Part shown: in pieces, positions 1 through 10,213 of the stretch
Position numbering within the stretch: position 1 is the first letter of the stretch
How the letters are laid out: the number at the start of each line of letters is the position of its first letter
Source of the DNA: Streptococcus anginosus
Lineage (GTDB): Bacteria > Bacillota > Bacilli > Lactobacillales > Streptococcaceae
Assembly: GCF_900636475.1 (NCBI RefSeq)
Contig: NZ_LR134283.1
Coordinates: 1,054,001 to 1,118,000 of the forward strand
DNA length: 64,000 bases
Direction: 5' to 3'
The notes under the pieces: generated by a model
The model's input: the letters and a program-made list of their open reading frames with translations, nothing else
Database searches by the model: none
What the model was told of the DNA's origin: nothing
Program-made: the position numbers and the translations under genes

Positions 1-351
1 TGTTGTTTCCACTAAAATAGCCTGGTTGGTCTGATTGGTCAAGCGTGTCTTAAAGCGCACATTCCGCAATTCTTTATAAAGAGAACTGTCATCTCGTACA
101 AATACTTCCTGATCCAAAGACAAATCCGTCACATTTTCCAACAGAGGAACGCTTTGACAATAGCGTTTATTTTCCCGAAGCACATAGCCTGCCTTGATAT
201 AATCCTCTATAGAGCGATCAATATTGGGAAAATTTGCAAACTCACGCTTTATCTCTCGCAAAGTAACATCGTCATGTTGATCTAAGTAATTTATCAATTC
301 ATGAAAAAAGGGCTGACGTGTCAAACGACTGGGATTGATTACTTTAATCAT
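1..351 (-). CDS. DUF1803-like protein, 3' end cut by window edge
   Basis: An open frame starts at ATG 351 (MIKVINPSRLTRQPFFHEL...) and runs off the left edge without a stop, giving 117 visible residues. The start overlaps the stop of the upstream YiiX-like gene by 8 nt, so the two are translationally linked. The sequence is soluble, with mixed charge and no signal peptide. From memory it resembles the streptococcal DUF1803 family found next to ppaC in other streptococci. Function is unknown, and the family call is tentative because the C-terminus is missing. Confidence 0.6.
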   Translation of the reverse strand, partial: MIKVINPSRLTRQPFFHELINYLDQHDDVTLREIKREFANFPNIDRSIEDYIKAGYVLRENKRYCQSVPLLENVTDLSLDQEVFVRDDSSLYKELRNVRFKTRLTNQTNQAILVETT

Positions 352-856
352 CTAATCTTCCTTTGTAAACTAATTTTTCGGATTGAGCCAATTGGCTAGG
401 ATTGGTTCCCGGCTGATGAAGAGGAACAGCTAGCCCCAATTCCTTGTAATACTGCTGCCAAAAAGGAGCAACTTCCTCATCTTCATCACCGAACTGCATA
501 GGAATGGTTTCAAAAATAGGGAGGATTTCCGCAATATATTCAGAACAGTAAAAACCTGTCGTATTTGGATAAAAGCTATTATTATAAGGCTTGTAAAGGT
601 GTTGTTCTGCTCTTTTCCAGACAGCTTTCACATCTATATCAGGGAAAACATAGACATCATAGCATTCATCGTCCTGTAAAAATACCTCTATCGGCTGCTT
701 CATGACACCCTGTTCACTTGTCGCATGGTACATCCAGCCGTCAAAAAAGATTGCCGCATGGTTATACCGCCCAGTTGATCGCTGAATAGCTTCTGCTATA
801 TCAGATTGGCTGGACACAAAAAGCAAATCCCCATTTTTTAAATCTTGAATTTTCAT
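344..856 (-). CDS. YiiX/YebB-like permuted papain-fold hydrolase
   Basis: This 170-residue protein looks like the permuted NlpC/P60 (YiiX, C92) group of cysteine hydrolases. A GDLLF segment near residue 10 is followed by a conserved His in RYNHAAIFF (about residue 33) and a Cys in FYCSEYIAE (about residue 104), the expected catalytic pair in permuted order. There is no signal peptide, so it is probably cytoplasmic. Members of the fold act on amide or ester bonds of peptidoglycan or lipids, but the substrate here is unknown. It precedes the DUF1803 gene with an 8-nt overlap. No Shine-Dalgarno is visible. An extended -10 (TGATACAAT) ends 6 nt before the ATG, which suggests a leaderless mRNA. 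Confidence 0.75.
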   Translation of the reverse strand: MKIQDLKNGDLLFVSSQSDIAEAIQRSTGRYNHAAIFFDGWMYHATSEQGVMKQPIEVFLQDDECYDVYVFPDIDVKAVWKRAEQHLYKPYNNSFYPNTTGFYCSEYIAEILPIFETIPMQFGDEDEEVAPFWQQYYKELGLAVPLHQPGTNPSQLAQSEKLVYKGRLDD

Positions 857-862
857 AGAACT

Positions 863-871
863 ATTGTATCA
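863..871 (-). promoter_or_regulatory. Extended -10 promoter, leaderless start of YiiX-like gene
   Basis: On the minus strand TGATACAAT ends 6 nt before the ATG at 856. No good -35 is seen at 17 bp, but the TGn extension is present. The element overlaps the T-tract of the ppaC terminator. Confidence 0.5.
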
Positions 872-898
872 AAAAAGGAGCCGAAACTCCCTTTTTAT
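871..898 (-). terminator. Rho-independent terminator of ppaC
   Basis: Downstream of the ppaC stop the minus strand forms a GGGAG/CTCC-type stem with flanking A and T runs and a short loop, then a run of T. It sits between ppaC and the YiiX-like gene. Confidence 0.75.
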
Positions 899-905
899 TC
901 TATTC

Positions 906-1841
906 TTAAGCATTAAAACTTTCTGTTAATTGCGGAACGACTTGTTTCTTACGAGAAACAGCGCCAGCAAGGAAAGCGTGGTTGTTTTCAAGAACAAAAT
1001 TGAAAGCTGCTTCTACCTTATCCATATTACGACCGATTGCAAGGATTTCTGAGTTAGAATTGATAATATCGGTAATCATCAAAACGAAGTCAGAATAACC
1101 ATTAGCCGCATTTGTTTTTTCAATAGCTGCTTCCAGTTCAGCTTGACGTTCTAAGACTTCTGCAATATCAACTGTGTTGACTTGTGCCACACGAACTTGA
1201 TTTCCGTTTAATTCAAATGTTTTAGCATCAATATCAATCAATTCCTCGGCTGTTTTGCTAGCTAAGTTGGTTCCAGCTTTAAGCATAGCCAAACCGTATT
1301 CTTCCAAATTCACACCAGCCAATTCAGCTAATTCTGGAGCAATGACTTTATCACTTGGATGTGTAGTAGGTGATTTCAAAAGAAGAGTATCTGAAATCAA
1401 ACCTGAGAGCATTAGACCTGCGAGTTCTTTTGGTACAGCTACGCCAGCTTCTTTAAACATGCGATAAACAATAGAAGAAGCTGAACCAACAGGCTCCAAA
1501 CGCATATAAAGTGGGCTGGCTGTTTCAAAATTCGCTACACGGTGATGATCCACAACGCCGTACACTTCTACTTCTGCAATGTCAGAAATAGATTGTTGAA
1601 ATTCATTGTGGTCTGTTAAAATAACTTGCTCAACTCCCTCTGCCTTTGCAGATGTCACCACACGCGGTGCTTTTACACCAAAAGTATCCAAGACAAACGC
1701 TGTTTCTTCATTTGGTTCTCCCAAAGCAACCGCTTCTGTATCCAATCCATAAGCCTCACGTGCAAGGTAAGCAAAGGCTACAGCTGAACCAATCGCATCT
1801 GAATCTGGATTTTGATGACCGAAAACTAAAATTTTAGACAT
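906..1841 (-). CDS. ppaC: Manganese-dependent inorganic pyrophosphatase
   Basis: Family II (DHH superfamily) pyrophosphatase of 311 residues, the usual length. It hydrolyses pyrophosphate to phosphate in the cytosol and so drives biosynthetic reactions forward. The N-terminal domain carries the metal-binding motif [13 protein letters not shown] (His9, Asp13, Asp15) and the VVDHHR motif near residue 97. The C-terminal DHHA2 domain includes the [10 protein letters not shown] segment that binds substrate. A GAGGT ribosome binding site precedes the ATG. It is the standard soluble pyrophosphatase of streptococci. Confidence 0.97.
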   Translation of the reverse strand: MSKILVFGHQNPDSDAIGSAVAFAYLAREAYGLDTEAVALGEPNEETAFVLDTFGVKAPRVVTSAKAEGVEQVILTDHNEFQQSISDIAEVEVYGVVDHHRVANFETASPLYMRLEPVGSASSIVYRMFKEAGVAVPKELAGLMLSGLISDTLLLKSPTTHPSDKVIAPELAELAGVNLEEYGLAMLKAGTNLASKTAEELIDIDAKTFELNGNQVRVAQVNTVDIAEVLERQAELEAAIEKTNAANGYSDFVLMITDIINSNSEILAIGRNMDKVEAAFNFVLENNHAFLAGAVSRKKQVVPQLTESFNA

Positions 1842-1916
1842 GATAGTACCTCATAAACTTTTTATACACCCTATTTTAGCACAATTTTAAGATTTTCACA
1901 AAGAGAGGAATAGAAA

Positions 1917-1958
1917 AGCACCCAATCGTTAGTTTTCCTGTCTAACTTTTTGAGTGCT
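1917..1958 (-). terminator. Imperfect hairpin between pflA and ppaC
   Basis: AGCACCCAA pairs with TTGAGTGCT (one mismatch), and an inner GTTAG pairs with CTAAC. It lies just after the pflA stop and may terminate pflA transcription. The T-run is weak. Confidence 0.4.
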
Positions 1959-1984
1959 GATCAAAATCTCACTTCCTGCTTTTA

Positions 1985-2782
1985 TTAACTATTATGTATG
2001 CGGTTCATATACTCGGTATAAGATTCTGTTTTCATAAGTTCTTTGGCATTTGCTACTCGATCAGCAGTTGGCGGCTTTATACCTTCTAATGGATAAGGAA
2101 TGCCCAATTCACGCCATTTAAATTCTCCCATTGTATGATAAGGTAGCACTTCAAATTTATCAACTGTTTTTAACGTTTTAACAAACTCACCTAATTCTTT
2201 TAAGTCGTCATCACGGTCTGTTAACGTTGGAACCAAAACATGGCGAATCCACATTGGAACACCTTTATCAGACAGATATTTTGCACATTCCAAAATATTT
2301 TTATTGGTGTGCCCTGTCACAAATTTATGCTGGGCATCATTGATTTCTTTAATATCCAGCAACACTAAATCTGTCACTTCAAGCAGGCGATCAAAAACTT
2401 TGAGATACTCTGGTGTATTACGGAACGGCATCGCACAAGTATCTAACGTACAATGAATTCCCAATTCTTTAGCTTTGGTAAAAAGTGCAATCACAAAATT
2501 AATCTGCAAAAGAGCTTCACCACCACTTACTGTAATCCCACCTTTTTTACCCCAAAAGCCACGATAACGAAGCGCTTCTTGCAAAACGTCTTCAACCGTT
2601 CGCTCTCTTGAATTATTGGTTTCCATTGCCCATGTATCTGGATTGTGGCAATATTGGCAACGCATTTTACAACCCTGCAAAAAGACAATGAAACGGATAC
2701 CAGGCCCATCAACAGCTCCAAAACTTTCAGTCGAATGGACCATACCTGTTACTTTTCCATAATCAATGACTTCTTTTTCCAT
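1985..2782 (-). CDS. pflA: Pyruvate formate-lyase activating enzyme (radical SAM)
   Basis: This 265-residue radical SAM enzyme installs the glycyl radical on pyruvate formate-lyase for anaerobic mixed-acid fermentation. The iron-sulfur motif CKMRCQYC is followed by GGITVSGGE and a TIM-barrel fold. The frame is open further upstream to 2848, but the start is placed at 2782 (MEKEVIDYGKVTG) because AGAGGA precedes it and the family starts there. A TATAAT -10 is at 2816-2821, with a cre-like sequence between it and the ATG. The pfl structural gene is not adjacent, as is usual in streptococci. Confidence 0.95.
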   Translation of the reverse strand: MEKEVIDYGKVTGMVHSTESFGAVDGPGIRFIVFLQGCKMRCQYCHNPDTWAMETNNSRERTVEDVLQEALRYRGFWGKKGGITVSGGEALLQINFVIALFTKAKELGIHCTLDTCAMPFRNTPEYLKVFDRLLEVTDLVLLDIKEINDAQHKFVTGHTNKNILECAKYLSDKGVPMWIRHVLVPTLTDRDDDLKELGEFVKTLKTVDKFEVLPYHTMGEFKWRELGIPYPLEGIKPPTADRVANAKELMKTESYTEYMNRIHNS

Positions 2783-2795
2783 CGTCTTATCCTCT

Positions 2796-2821
2796 TGAAA
2801 ACGTTTTATAATACTATTATA
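2796..2821 (-). promoter_or_regulatory. pflA -10 element and cre-like site
   Basis: TATAAT on the minus strand occupies 2816-2821. TGAAAACGTTTTAT at 2796-2809 matches 12 of 14 positions of the CcpA consensus TGNNARCGNWWWCA and lies just downstream of the predicted transcription start. Confidence 0.5.
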
Positions 2822-2903
2822 ACACTTCTTTTCTAGATAGAGGGACAATTTGTCTATTTTTTAGAAAATAATCTGTTTTTCAGTTTCATTTTCAATATTT
2901 TTC

Positions 2904-2936
2904 AAAAAAACGAGAGAATCTTAAAACTCTCTCGTT
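2904..2936 (-). terminator. Terminator of wall-anchored nuclease gene
   Basis: ACGAGAGA pairs with TCTCTCGT around a 10-nt loop and is followed on the minus strand by seven T. It lies 12 bp after the nuclease stop codon. Confidence 0.85.
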
Positions 2937-2948
2937 CATCTATTCCTT

Positions 2949-5159
2949 TTAATCCGTCACTTTCTTTCGCCAAAGGAGGGTTGCACTTAGGATGACAAGC
3001 CCTACAACAGCTACTTCAGCACCTGTTGTTCCTGTAGATGGTAAAATTCTCTTTTTAGTTGGTTTATCATCTCTATTTGGTGGAGTTGTGCTGTCACCAG
3101 AAGGTTTTGGCTCAGTTGGTTGAGTCGGCGGCGTGTCATCTTTTTTCTGACTAAAGTCAAGCTGTGCAATGACGGGATCATGGTCTGATGCCCGACCGTG
3201 TTCTTCCATGAAAGAAGCATTAATGTGAACTGGTGAGAACACTGTTTTATCAGCAATATTTTTTGAAACAAAGATATTGTCTAAACTTTGATTGCTGCCA
3301 CGGTAAAAATAAGAATAGCGGTCTGCTGCGTCGTGATTCAGCATCATATTGACTAATTCATTACCAGCCACTGCTTTGGCAGTTTCTGAAAATTCAAAGT
3401 CATTAAAGTCACCAGTTAAGACAAACTTCAAATTTGGATTTTGCTTCAAACCTTCTTTTACAAAAGCATTCAACAACTTCCCTTGCTCAATCCGTTGTGC
3501 CAATGTATTTTGTACTGCTGGTTGTTTAGAACCATATACTGCATCATCACCGAGTTTAGATTTCAAATGATTGGCAATCACGACAATCCGTTCACCTTTA
3601 AATTCAAACTCTGCTGCTAAAGATTTTCTAACTTTTTCAAATACTGGATTAGTTGGGTCTATTCTGGCAGGATTTTTCACCAAATGACCGTCTTTGAAAG
3701 CAGCCGCTTCTGTGCTACTTCCTGCTTCACGTTCTACTATCTTCACTCGTTGAGGATTGTACAAGAAAGCCACACGAATATTAGATCCGGGCTTTCCTCC
3801 GTCTGCACCATCAACAGGAGCTACTTCGACATACTTATACTCTTTGCCACCTAATTGTTTAATCTTAGCAGCTAATTTTTCCCCACTTTGAACACCACTT
3901 ACTGTGCCGTCATTGACACTTCCATTATTATCTTGAACTTCTATGAGTGTGATAATATCTGGACTATGGATTTCATTGATAAAGGATTTGGCAATTTTCT
4001 CCACTTTTGCGTCAGGTGTTTCGCCCGTTGCATTGTTTGCCGAGAAGTTTTCGATATTGTAAGAAGCAATCGTCAATTTATCTTCACTTGGATAAATCTT
4101 AGAAACCTCTCTTTGTAGACCGCCATCTTGCAGATCTGGCAACTTCGTTGGCTCCAACTTATAAACCTTGCTGCGATAAGTTACAACACCAGAAACATCT
4201 TCATTAAAGTAATCTTTAGCTTTTGCAATATATTTATTCCCAACATAAACGGGGATAGTTGCTGTATTTTGGACATTAGGGCGAAGGTTGACACCACCGA
4301 TATTATTGAGCGGCAGCGCTTGATAACCATTCGGCAAGAGATAAATATCTCCTCGATATTGTGGGCCAAGCACACGAGGTTTTTTCACTGTTGTCAACAT
4401 ACCCTCCAGACTTTCCCAATAATCCAATGCATCATGTTCTGGATCATAAGTAGTCGGAGTATTATCCACGATATCTTTTGGCATACGATCTGAAATATTA
4501 ACTGGTTCTGGTAGTGCGGCTGTACCGTTTTTCGTTACCTTAGAAGCAAACAATTGTGTTACAGTTAAGCTGTCAGTTGGTTTACGGAAAGTTTGTCCAG
4601 GACGAACACTGAGTTCTTCCATATAACCTTCTTTGATTTGACCTTCAATCGTCAACTGATCGCCAACTGCAACCTTTTCTTTTGAGACGACATAAATAGC
4701 ATCTGAGGTCTTTACGTTCCCGTCAGCTTTTATGTCTTGTGTATAAAAGCCATATCGATCCGTTTTAGTGACGACTACATTTGACACGCGCACCTTTTTC
4801 CCATTATAAGGCGATTCATGTGCTTCGCCTTGAATTTGACCAATATTGGCTACCTCGGTAAATTCAGAAGTAGTAGCTCTTGCTTCACTGCTTGAAGCTT
4901 CTGTCTTAGGTGTTTCTTCGCTTGTGCTACTTGGCTCATTCGTACTACTCGTACTGCTTGCTGAACTTTCATAAGTCGTTTCTGATGATTGCGACTGTGT
5001 TGTCGAAGCAACAGAACTAGACTCTGAAGTCGTTGTTACAGAAGTTTCTGAACTTGAAGAGCTCGCCTCATTTGCCTGAACAACAGGACTTAGAACGCTA
5101 CTAGCTAACAAAATAGCTGTCGCAAACAATACAGGCAATTGTTTTGAAGTTTCTTTCAT
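2949..5159 (-). CDS. LPXTG wall-anchored endonuclease/exonuclease/phosphatase nuclease (SWAN/SpnA-like)
   Basis: 736 residues: a signal peptide (1-29), a Ser/Thr-rich linker (30-100), an OB-fold-like segment near 100-195, a second beta-rich part to about 345, and an EEP-type nuclease domain (about 365-670). The tail ends in LPSTGTTG, a hydrophobic helix and RRKK-like basic residues for sortase A anchoring. Active-site motifs are visible: SYNIENF, ITLIEVQD, NHLKSK, TGDFND and SDHDPV. The family includes SpnA of S. pyogenes, SsnA of S. suis and SWAN of S. sanguinis, which degrade host DNA and neutrophil traps and may provide nucleotides. It is monocistronic, with a strong promoter overlapped by a CcpA-type site. 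Confidence 0.93.
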   Translation of the reverse strand: MKETSKQLPVLFATAILLASSVLSPVVQANEASSSSSETSVTTTSESSSVASTTQSQSSETTYESSASSTSSTNEPSSTSEETPKTEASSSEARATTSEFTEVANIGQIQGEAHESPYNGKKVRVSNVVVTKTDRYGFYTQDIKADGNVKTSDAIYVVSKEKVAVGDQLTIEGQIKEGYMEELSVRPGQTFRKPTDSLTVTQLFASKVTKNGTAALPEPVNISDRMPKDIVDNTPTTYDPEHDALDYWESLEGMLTTVKKPRVLGPQYRGDIYLLPNGYQALPLNNIGGVNLRPNVQNTATIPVYVGNKYIAKAKDYFNEDVSGVVTYRSKVYKLEPTKLPDLQDGGLQREVSKIYPSEDKLTIASYNIENFSANNATGETPDAKVEKIAKSFINEIHSPDIITLIEVQDNNGSVNDGTVSGVQSGEKLAAKIKQLGGKEYKYVEVAPVDGADGGKPGSNIRVAFLYNPQRVKIVEREAGSSTEAAAFKDGHLVKNPARIDPTNPVFEKVRKSLAAEFEFKGERIVVIANHLKSKLGDDAVYGSKQPAVQNTLAQRIEQGKLLNAFVKEGLKQNPNLKFVLTGDFNDFEFSETAKAVAGNELVNMMLNHDAADRYSYFYRGSNQSLDNIFVSKNIADKTVFSPVHINASFMEEHGRASDHDPVIAQLDFSQKKDDTPPTQPTEPKPSGDSTTPPNRDDKPTKKRILPSTGTTGAEVAVVGLVILSATLLWRKKVTD

Positions 5160-5222
5160 ATATTCTCCTTTACATCATAATTTGGAAATCAAATTTCCTT
5201 GAGATGTATTTCTACCGTAATT

Positions 5223-5251
5223 ATTATAAATAAAACAGAAGGATAATGCAA
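5223..5251 (-). promoter_or_regulatory. Promoter of wall-anchored nuclease
   Basis: TTGCAT (5246-5251) and TATAAT (5223-5228) on the minus strand are separated by exactly 17 bp. AAAGGAGA precedes the ATG at 5159. Confidence 0.8.
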
Positions 5252-5260
5252 GCGCTTTCT
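5246..5260. promoter_or_regulatory. cre site overlapping the -35 of the nuclease promoter
   Basis: ATGCAAGCGCTTTCT fits the CcpA operator consensus with one or two mismatches and has the AGCGCT core. It covers the -35 hexamer, so bound CcpA should repress. Confidence 0.6.
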
Positions 5261-5271
5261 CTTGGGTTTTA

Positions 5272-5303
5272 AAAAATCGGCTGAACAATTCAGTCGATTT
5301 TAC
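5272..5303 (-). terminator. Terminator of treC
   Basis: On the minus strand AAAATCGACTGAA pairs with TTCAGCCGATTTT (one mismatch) around a 3-nt loop and is followed by T-rich sequence, 16 bp after the treC stop. Confidence 0.8.
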
Positions 5304-5318
5304 AATGTATTGCTATAT

Positions 5319-6950
5319 TTAGCGTTTATCTACAATAATTGCCAAACTTTCATAAGGTCTTAAGGTCACAACTTCTGCTGTTTGAGTTTCTTCATAATTG
5401 GAAAGGAGCACTTCGCCATTTTGATACTCTGGTAAAATATCTATCGTAATCGGATCTGGATAAAAGTTATTGAGTACCAAAAGTTTTTCGTCACCTAATT
5501 GACGCTCAAAAGCATAAATCTGTGAGCTGTCTTCATAAGCTGGTTGATAGCTGCCTTCGGCAATGATAGGAAGTTCCTTGCGAAGGGCAATCAGTTTTTG
5601 ATAGAAAGTAAAAATCGGTCCTTGCATCTCATTTTCAACATTGATTTCAGGATAAGATTTCCCTGCTTTGAGCCAAGGAGTGCCTGTCGTAAAGCCAGCA
5701 TTTGCTGAATCATCCCACTGCATGGGAGTGCGAGAATTATCGCGAGATTTGGCCTGAATAATTGCAAAAGCTTCTTCTGGTGTTTTGCCTTGCTCCAGCA
5801 GCATCTGATAAGCATTGATGGATTCCACATCCACATAATCTGCCATAGAGTCATAGTCTGGATCCACCATGCCGATTTCTTCTCCCATATAGATATACGG
5901 CGTTCCGCGAGACAGATGAATACTGGCCGCAAGCATAGTTGCTCCTTCATTACGGAAATGCTGAATATCAACAAAACGATTTAAGGCACGTGGCTGGTCG
6001 TGGTTGTTCCAAAATAGAGCACTCCAGCCATCATGGTCACTCATTTCCTTGCCCCACGTATGGAAAAGACGCTTGAGCTTCTCGAAATCAAATTTTTTCA
6101 AGCTCCATTTTTGACCATTTTCATAATCCACCTTTAAATGATGGAAATTGAAAGCCATGGACAATTCGTGACGTGCCGGATCTGTATAGAGAATGCAGTT
6201 TTCAATAGTAGTCGCACTCATTTCTCCGACAGTTATAAATGAGTCAGCCTGTCCGAAAGTCGCTTCATTCAGCATGTGCAGGTAGTCATGTACAATGGGC
6301 TTGTCCGTATAGGCAGGCTTACCATCATTTTCCGGACAGTTTTCCAACACCTCATCTTTTCCAATCAGATTGATGACATCAAAGCGAAAACCTTTGACAC
6401 CCTTGTTCCGCCAAAAATTGACAACTTTGAAAAGTTCTTTGCGGACATGAGGATTGCGCCAGTTGAGATCAGCCTGCGTCACATCAAAGAGGTGCAGGTA
6501 ATACTTGCCCGTTGTTCCAAAAGACGCCCAGGCGCTGCCGCCAAACTTAGACAGCCAGTCTGTTGGCTCATCGCGCAGAAAGAAAAAATCTTGATAGTAC
6601 GGATCACCAGCTAAAGCTTTTTGAAACCATTCATGCTCGGTCGAGCAATGATTTAAGACCATATCCAGCATGAAGTCAATGCCGTATTCTTTCCCAACTT
6701 GGACCATCTCTTCAAAGTCAGACATCGTCCCAAAAAGAGGGTTGACAGCCGTGTAGTCTGAAATATCATAACCATTATCACGCTGCGGGCTGGAATAGAA
6801 AGGATTGAGCCAGACCATATCCACTCCTAATTCTTTGAGGTAAAGAATTTTCTCAATAATACCTTGAAAATCTCCTATCCCATTGCCGGTCGTATCTTTA
6901 AATGATTTTGGATAAATTTGATAGACGACTTTTGTCTTATCTAATGCCAT
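5319..6950 (-). CDS. treC: Trehalose-6-phosphate hydrolase (alpha,alpha-phosphotrehalase)
   Basis: GH13 alpha-glucosidase of 543 residues that splits cytosolic trehalose-6-phosphate into glucose and glucose-6-phosphate. The (beta/alpha)8 barrel begins VYQIYPKSFKDTTGNGIGD. The catalytic Asp is in GFRFDVINL (about 200), the acid/base Glu in TVGEMS (about 252), and the transition-state Asp in NNHDQPR (about 315). The C-terminal beta domain ends the protein. It lies downstream of the trehalose PTS gene and its regulator. That context selects this substrate over the related dextran or sucrose glucosidases (DexB, MalL), which are sequence neighbours. AAAGGAAG precedes the ATG. Confidence 0.92.
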   Translation of the reverse strand: MALDKTKVVYQIYPKSFKDTTGNGIGDFQGIIEKILYLKELGVDMVWLNPFYSSPQRDNGYDISDYTAVNPLFGTMSDFEEMVQVGKEYGIDFMLDMVLNHCSTEHEWFQKALAGDPYYQDFFFLRDEPTDWLSKFGGSAWASFGTTGKYYLHLFDVTQADLNWRNPHVRKELFKVVNFWRNKGVKGFRFDVINLIGKDEVLENCPENDGKPAYTDKPIVHDYLHMLNEATFGQADSFITVGEMSATTIENCILYTDPARHELSMAFNFHHLKVDYENGQKWSLKKFDFEKLKRLFHTWGKEMSDHDGWSALFWNNHDQPRALNRFVDIQHFRNEGATMLAASIHLSRGTPYIYMGEEIGMVDPDYDSMADYVDVESINAYQMLLEQGKTPEEAFAIIQAKSRDNSRTPMQWDDSANAGFTTGTPWLKAGKSYPEINVENEMQGPIFTFYQKLIALRKELPIIAEGSYQPAYEDSSQIYAFERQLGDEKLLVLNNFYPDPITIDILPEYQNGEVLLSNYEETQTAEVVTLRPYESLAIIVDKR

Positions 6951-7159
6951 TTGTCTTCCTTTTCTATTTCTAAAAGAAAGAGGTGGGGCTTGCGCTCCTC
7001 CCCTTTATCGTTGTTACTTTTATTCTTTGCTACGAGCCTTTGTACCTCTCGTTAAGAGATTGCTGCTTGGATTTCCAGCAGTGAGACAAATGTATTACTG
7101 AGATAAATTTGTCCATTCGTTAGATAAAATCCTGCTCACCATAGATCGTATCAAACATT
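6951..7159. other. treC-treB spacer
   Basis: 209 bp without a convincing gene. A G-rich/C-rich imperfect hairpin (about 6984-7010) could act as an mRNA processing or attenuating structure between treB and treC. No clear promoter is seen, so treC is probably co-transcribed with treB. Confidence 0.35.
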
Positions 7160-9214
<2,055 letters not shown>

Positions 9215-9219
9215 TCATC

Positions 9220-9259
9220 ATTGTACAATTGATTGATACATTTATTGTAAACGATACCA
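9220..9259. promoter_or_regulatory. treB control region: cre and palindrome
   Basis: TGTAAACGATACCA at 9246-9259 matches 13 of 14 positions of the CcpA consensus. ATTGTACAAT at 9220-9229 is a perfect 10-bp palindrome and a candidate TreR operator. TTTACA on the minus strand (9246-9251) could be the -35 of treB. The palindrome assignment is inference. Confidence 0.5.
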
Positions 9260-9350
9260 AAGATGCCTGCAAGATGTTTGTAGTAAAAAAGGCTCTTTTT
9301 TGGTAAAATTTATTTAGTTGTATGCTAAAAAGAAAACAAGTGAGGATATC

Positions 9351-10061
9351 ATGAAAAAATATGAACAAATTTTTAAACTCTTAGAACAAGATATTCTAAA
9401 CGAGAAATATCAGATAAATAATTATCTTCCTAGCGAACACGAACTTGTCCAGACCTACAAGGTCAGCCGTGACACGATTCGTAAATCGCTTGATTTGCTT
9501 CAAAAAGCTGGTCTCATTCAAAAAATGAGAGGTCAAGGCTCTAAAGTCATCCAACAAGAACAGATTGACTTTCCCGTTTCCAACCTAACTAGTTACCAAG
9601 AACTTGTCCGGCAACATGGAATGAATTCTAAAACCAATGTCATACAGTTAGAAAAAATTACAGTTGATAAAAAATTATCCAGTCTTACTGGTTTTCCTGA
9701 ATACCGTCTGGTGTGGCGGATTATTCGCCAAAGGGTCGTTGACGGGATTGCCTCCGTCTTGGATATTGATTACCTTGATAAGAGTTTTGTCCCTTCTATT
9801 AGCCGTGAAATTGCAGAGCATTCAATTTATGCTTATTTAGAAGATGAACTGGGACTACACATTTCTTACGCCCAAAAAGAAATCACAATTGATCCAGCCA
9901 CTAATCGCGATAAAATATTGATGAACATTGGAAATGACCACCATGTCGTCTCTGTCAAATCAAAAGTCTATCTTGCAGACGGACAGCAATTTCAGTTTAC
10001 AGATAGTCGTCATAAACTCGAAAAATTCCGTTTCGTTGACTTCTCCAAACGGCAAAAATGA
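9351..10061 (+). CDS. treR: GntR/HutC-family trehalose operon regulator
   Basis: 236-residue regulator with an N-terminal winged helix (SEHELVQTYKVSRDTIRKSL, about 30-50) and a C-terminal UTRA effector domain (about 85-230), as in TreR repressors that sense trehalose-6-phosphate. The open frame extends to 9318, but ATG 9351 is chosen because GTGAGGA precedes it and family members begin MKKYxxI. It is transcribed divergently from treB with a 178-bp shared control region, so autoregulation and control of treB-treC are likely. Confidence 0.9.
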   Translation: MKKYEQIFKLLEQDILNEKYQINNYLPSEHELVQTYKVSRDTIRKSLDLLQKAGLIQKMRGQGSKVIQQEQIDFPVSNLTSYQELVRQHGMNSKTNVIQLEKITVDKKLSSLTGFPEYRLVWRIIRQRVVDGIASVLDIDYLDKSFVPSISREIAEHSIYAYLEDELGLHISYAQKEITIDPATNRDKILMNIGNDHHVVSVKSKVYLADGQQFQFTDSRHKLEKFRFVDFSKRQK

Positions 10062-10092
10062 TCATGACCCTTCACAAAATTCACTCTTCAAT

Positions 10093-10147
10093 ATTAAAAA
10101 TAAAGGAAGAATGTCGTTGTCATCAATCTGCTTCCTTTATTTTTAAT
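10093..10147 (+). terminator. Terminator of treR (bidirectional)
   Basis: A perfect 17-bp inverted repeat (ATTAAAAATAAAGGAAG and its complement) surrounds a 21-nt loop. The right arm ends in a T-run. It lies between convergent treR and the CorC-like gene and can serve both. Confidence 0.85.
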
Positions 10148-10213
10148 GTCATTCACATATTTATAAAAAGTAAAGTAAACTTATCAATTTTTGAAAAACG
10201 AAAGAAGCTGAGA

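Noticed and set aside
4128..4493. Plus-strand ORF of 121 codons inside the nuclease gene
   Set aside because: It is a shadow frame, Ile/Cys/Phe-rich with no ribosome binding site. The minus strand carries a complete protein with clear motifs.
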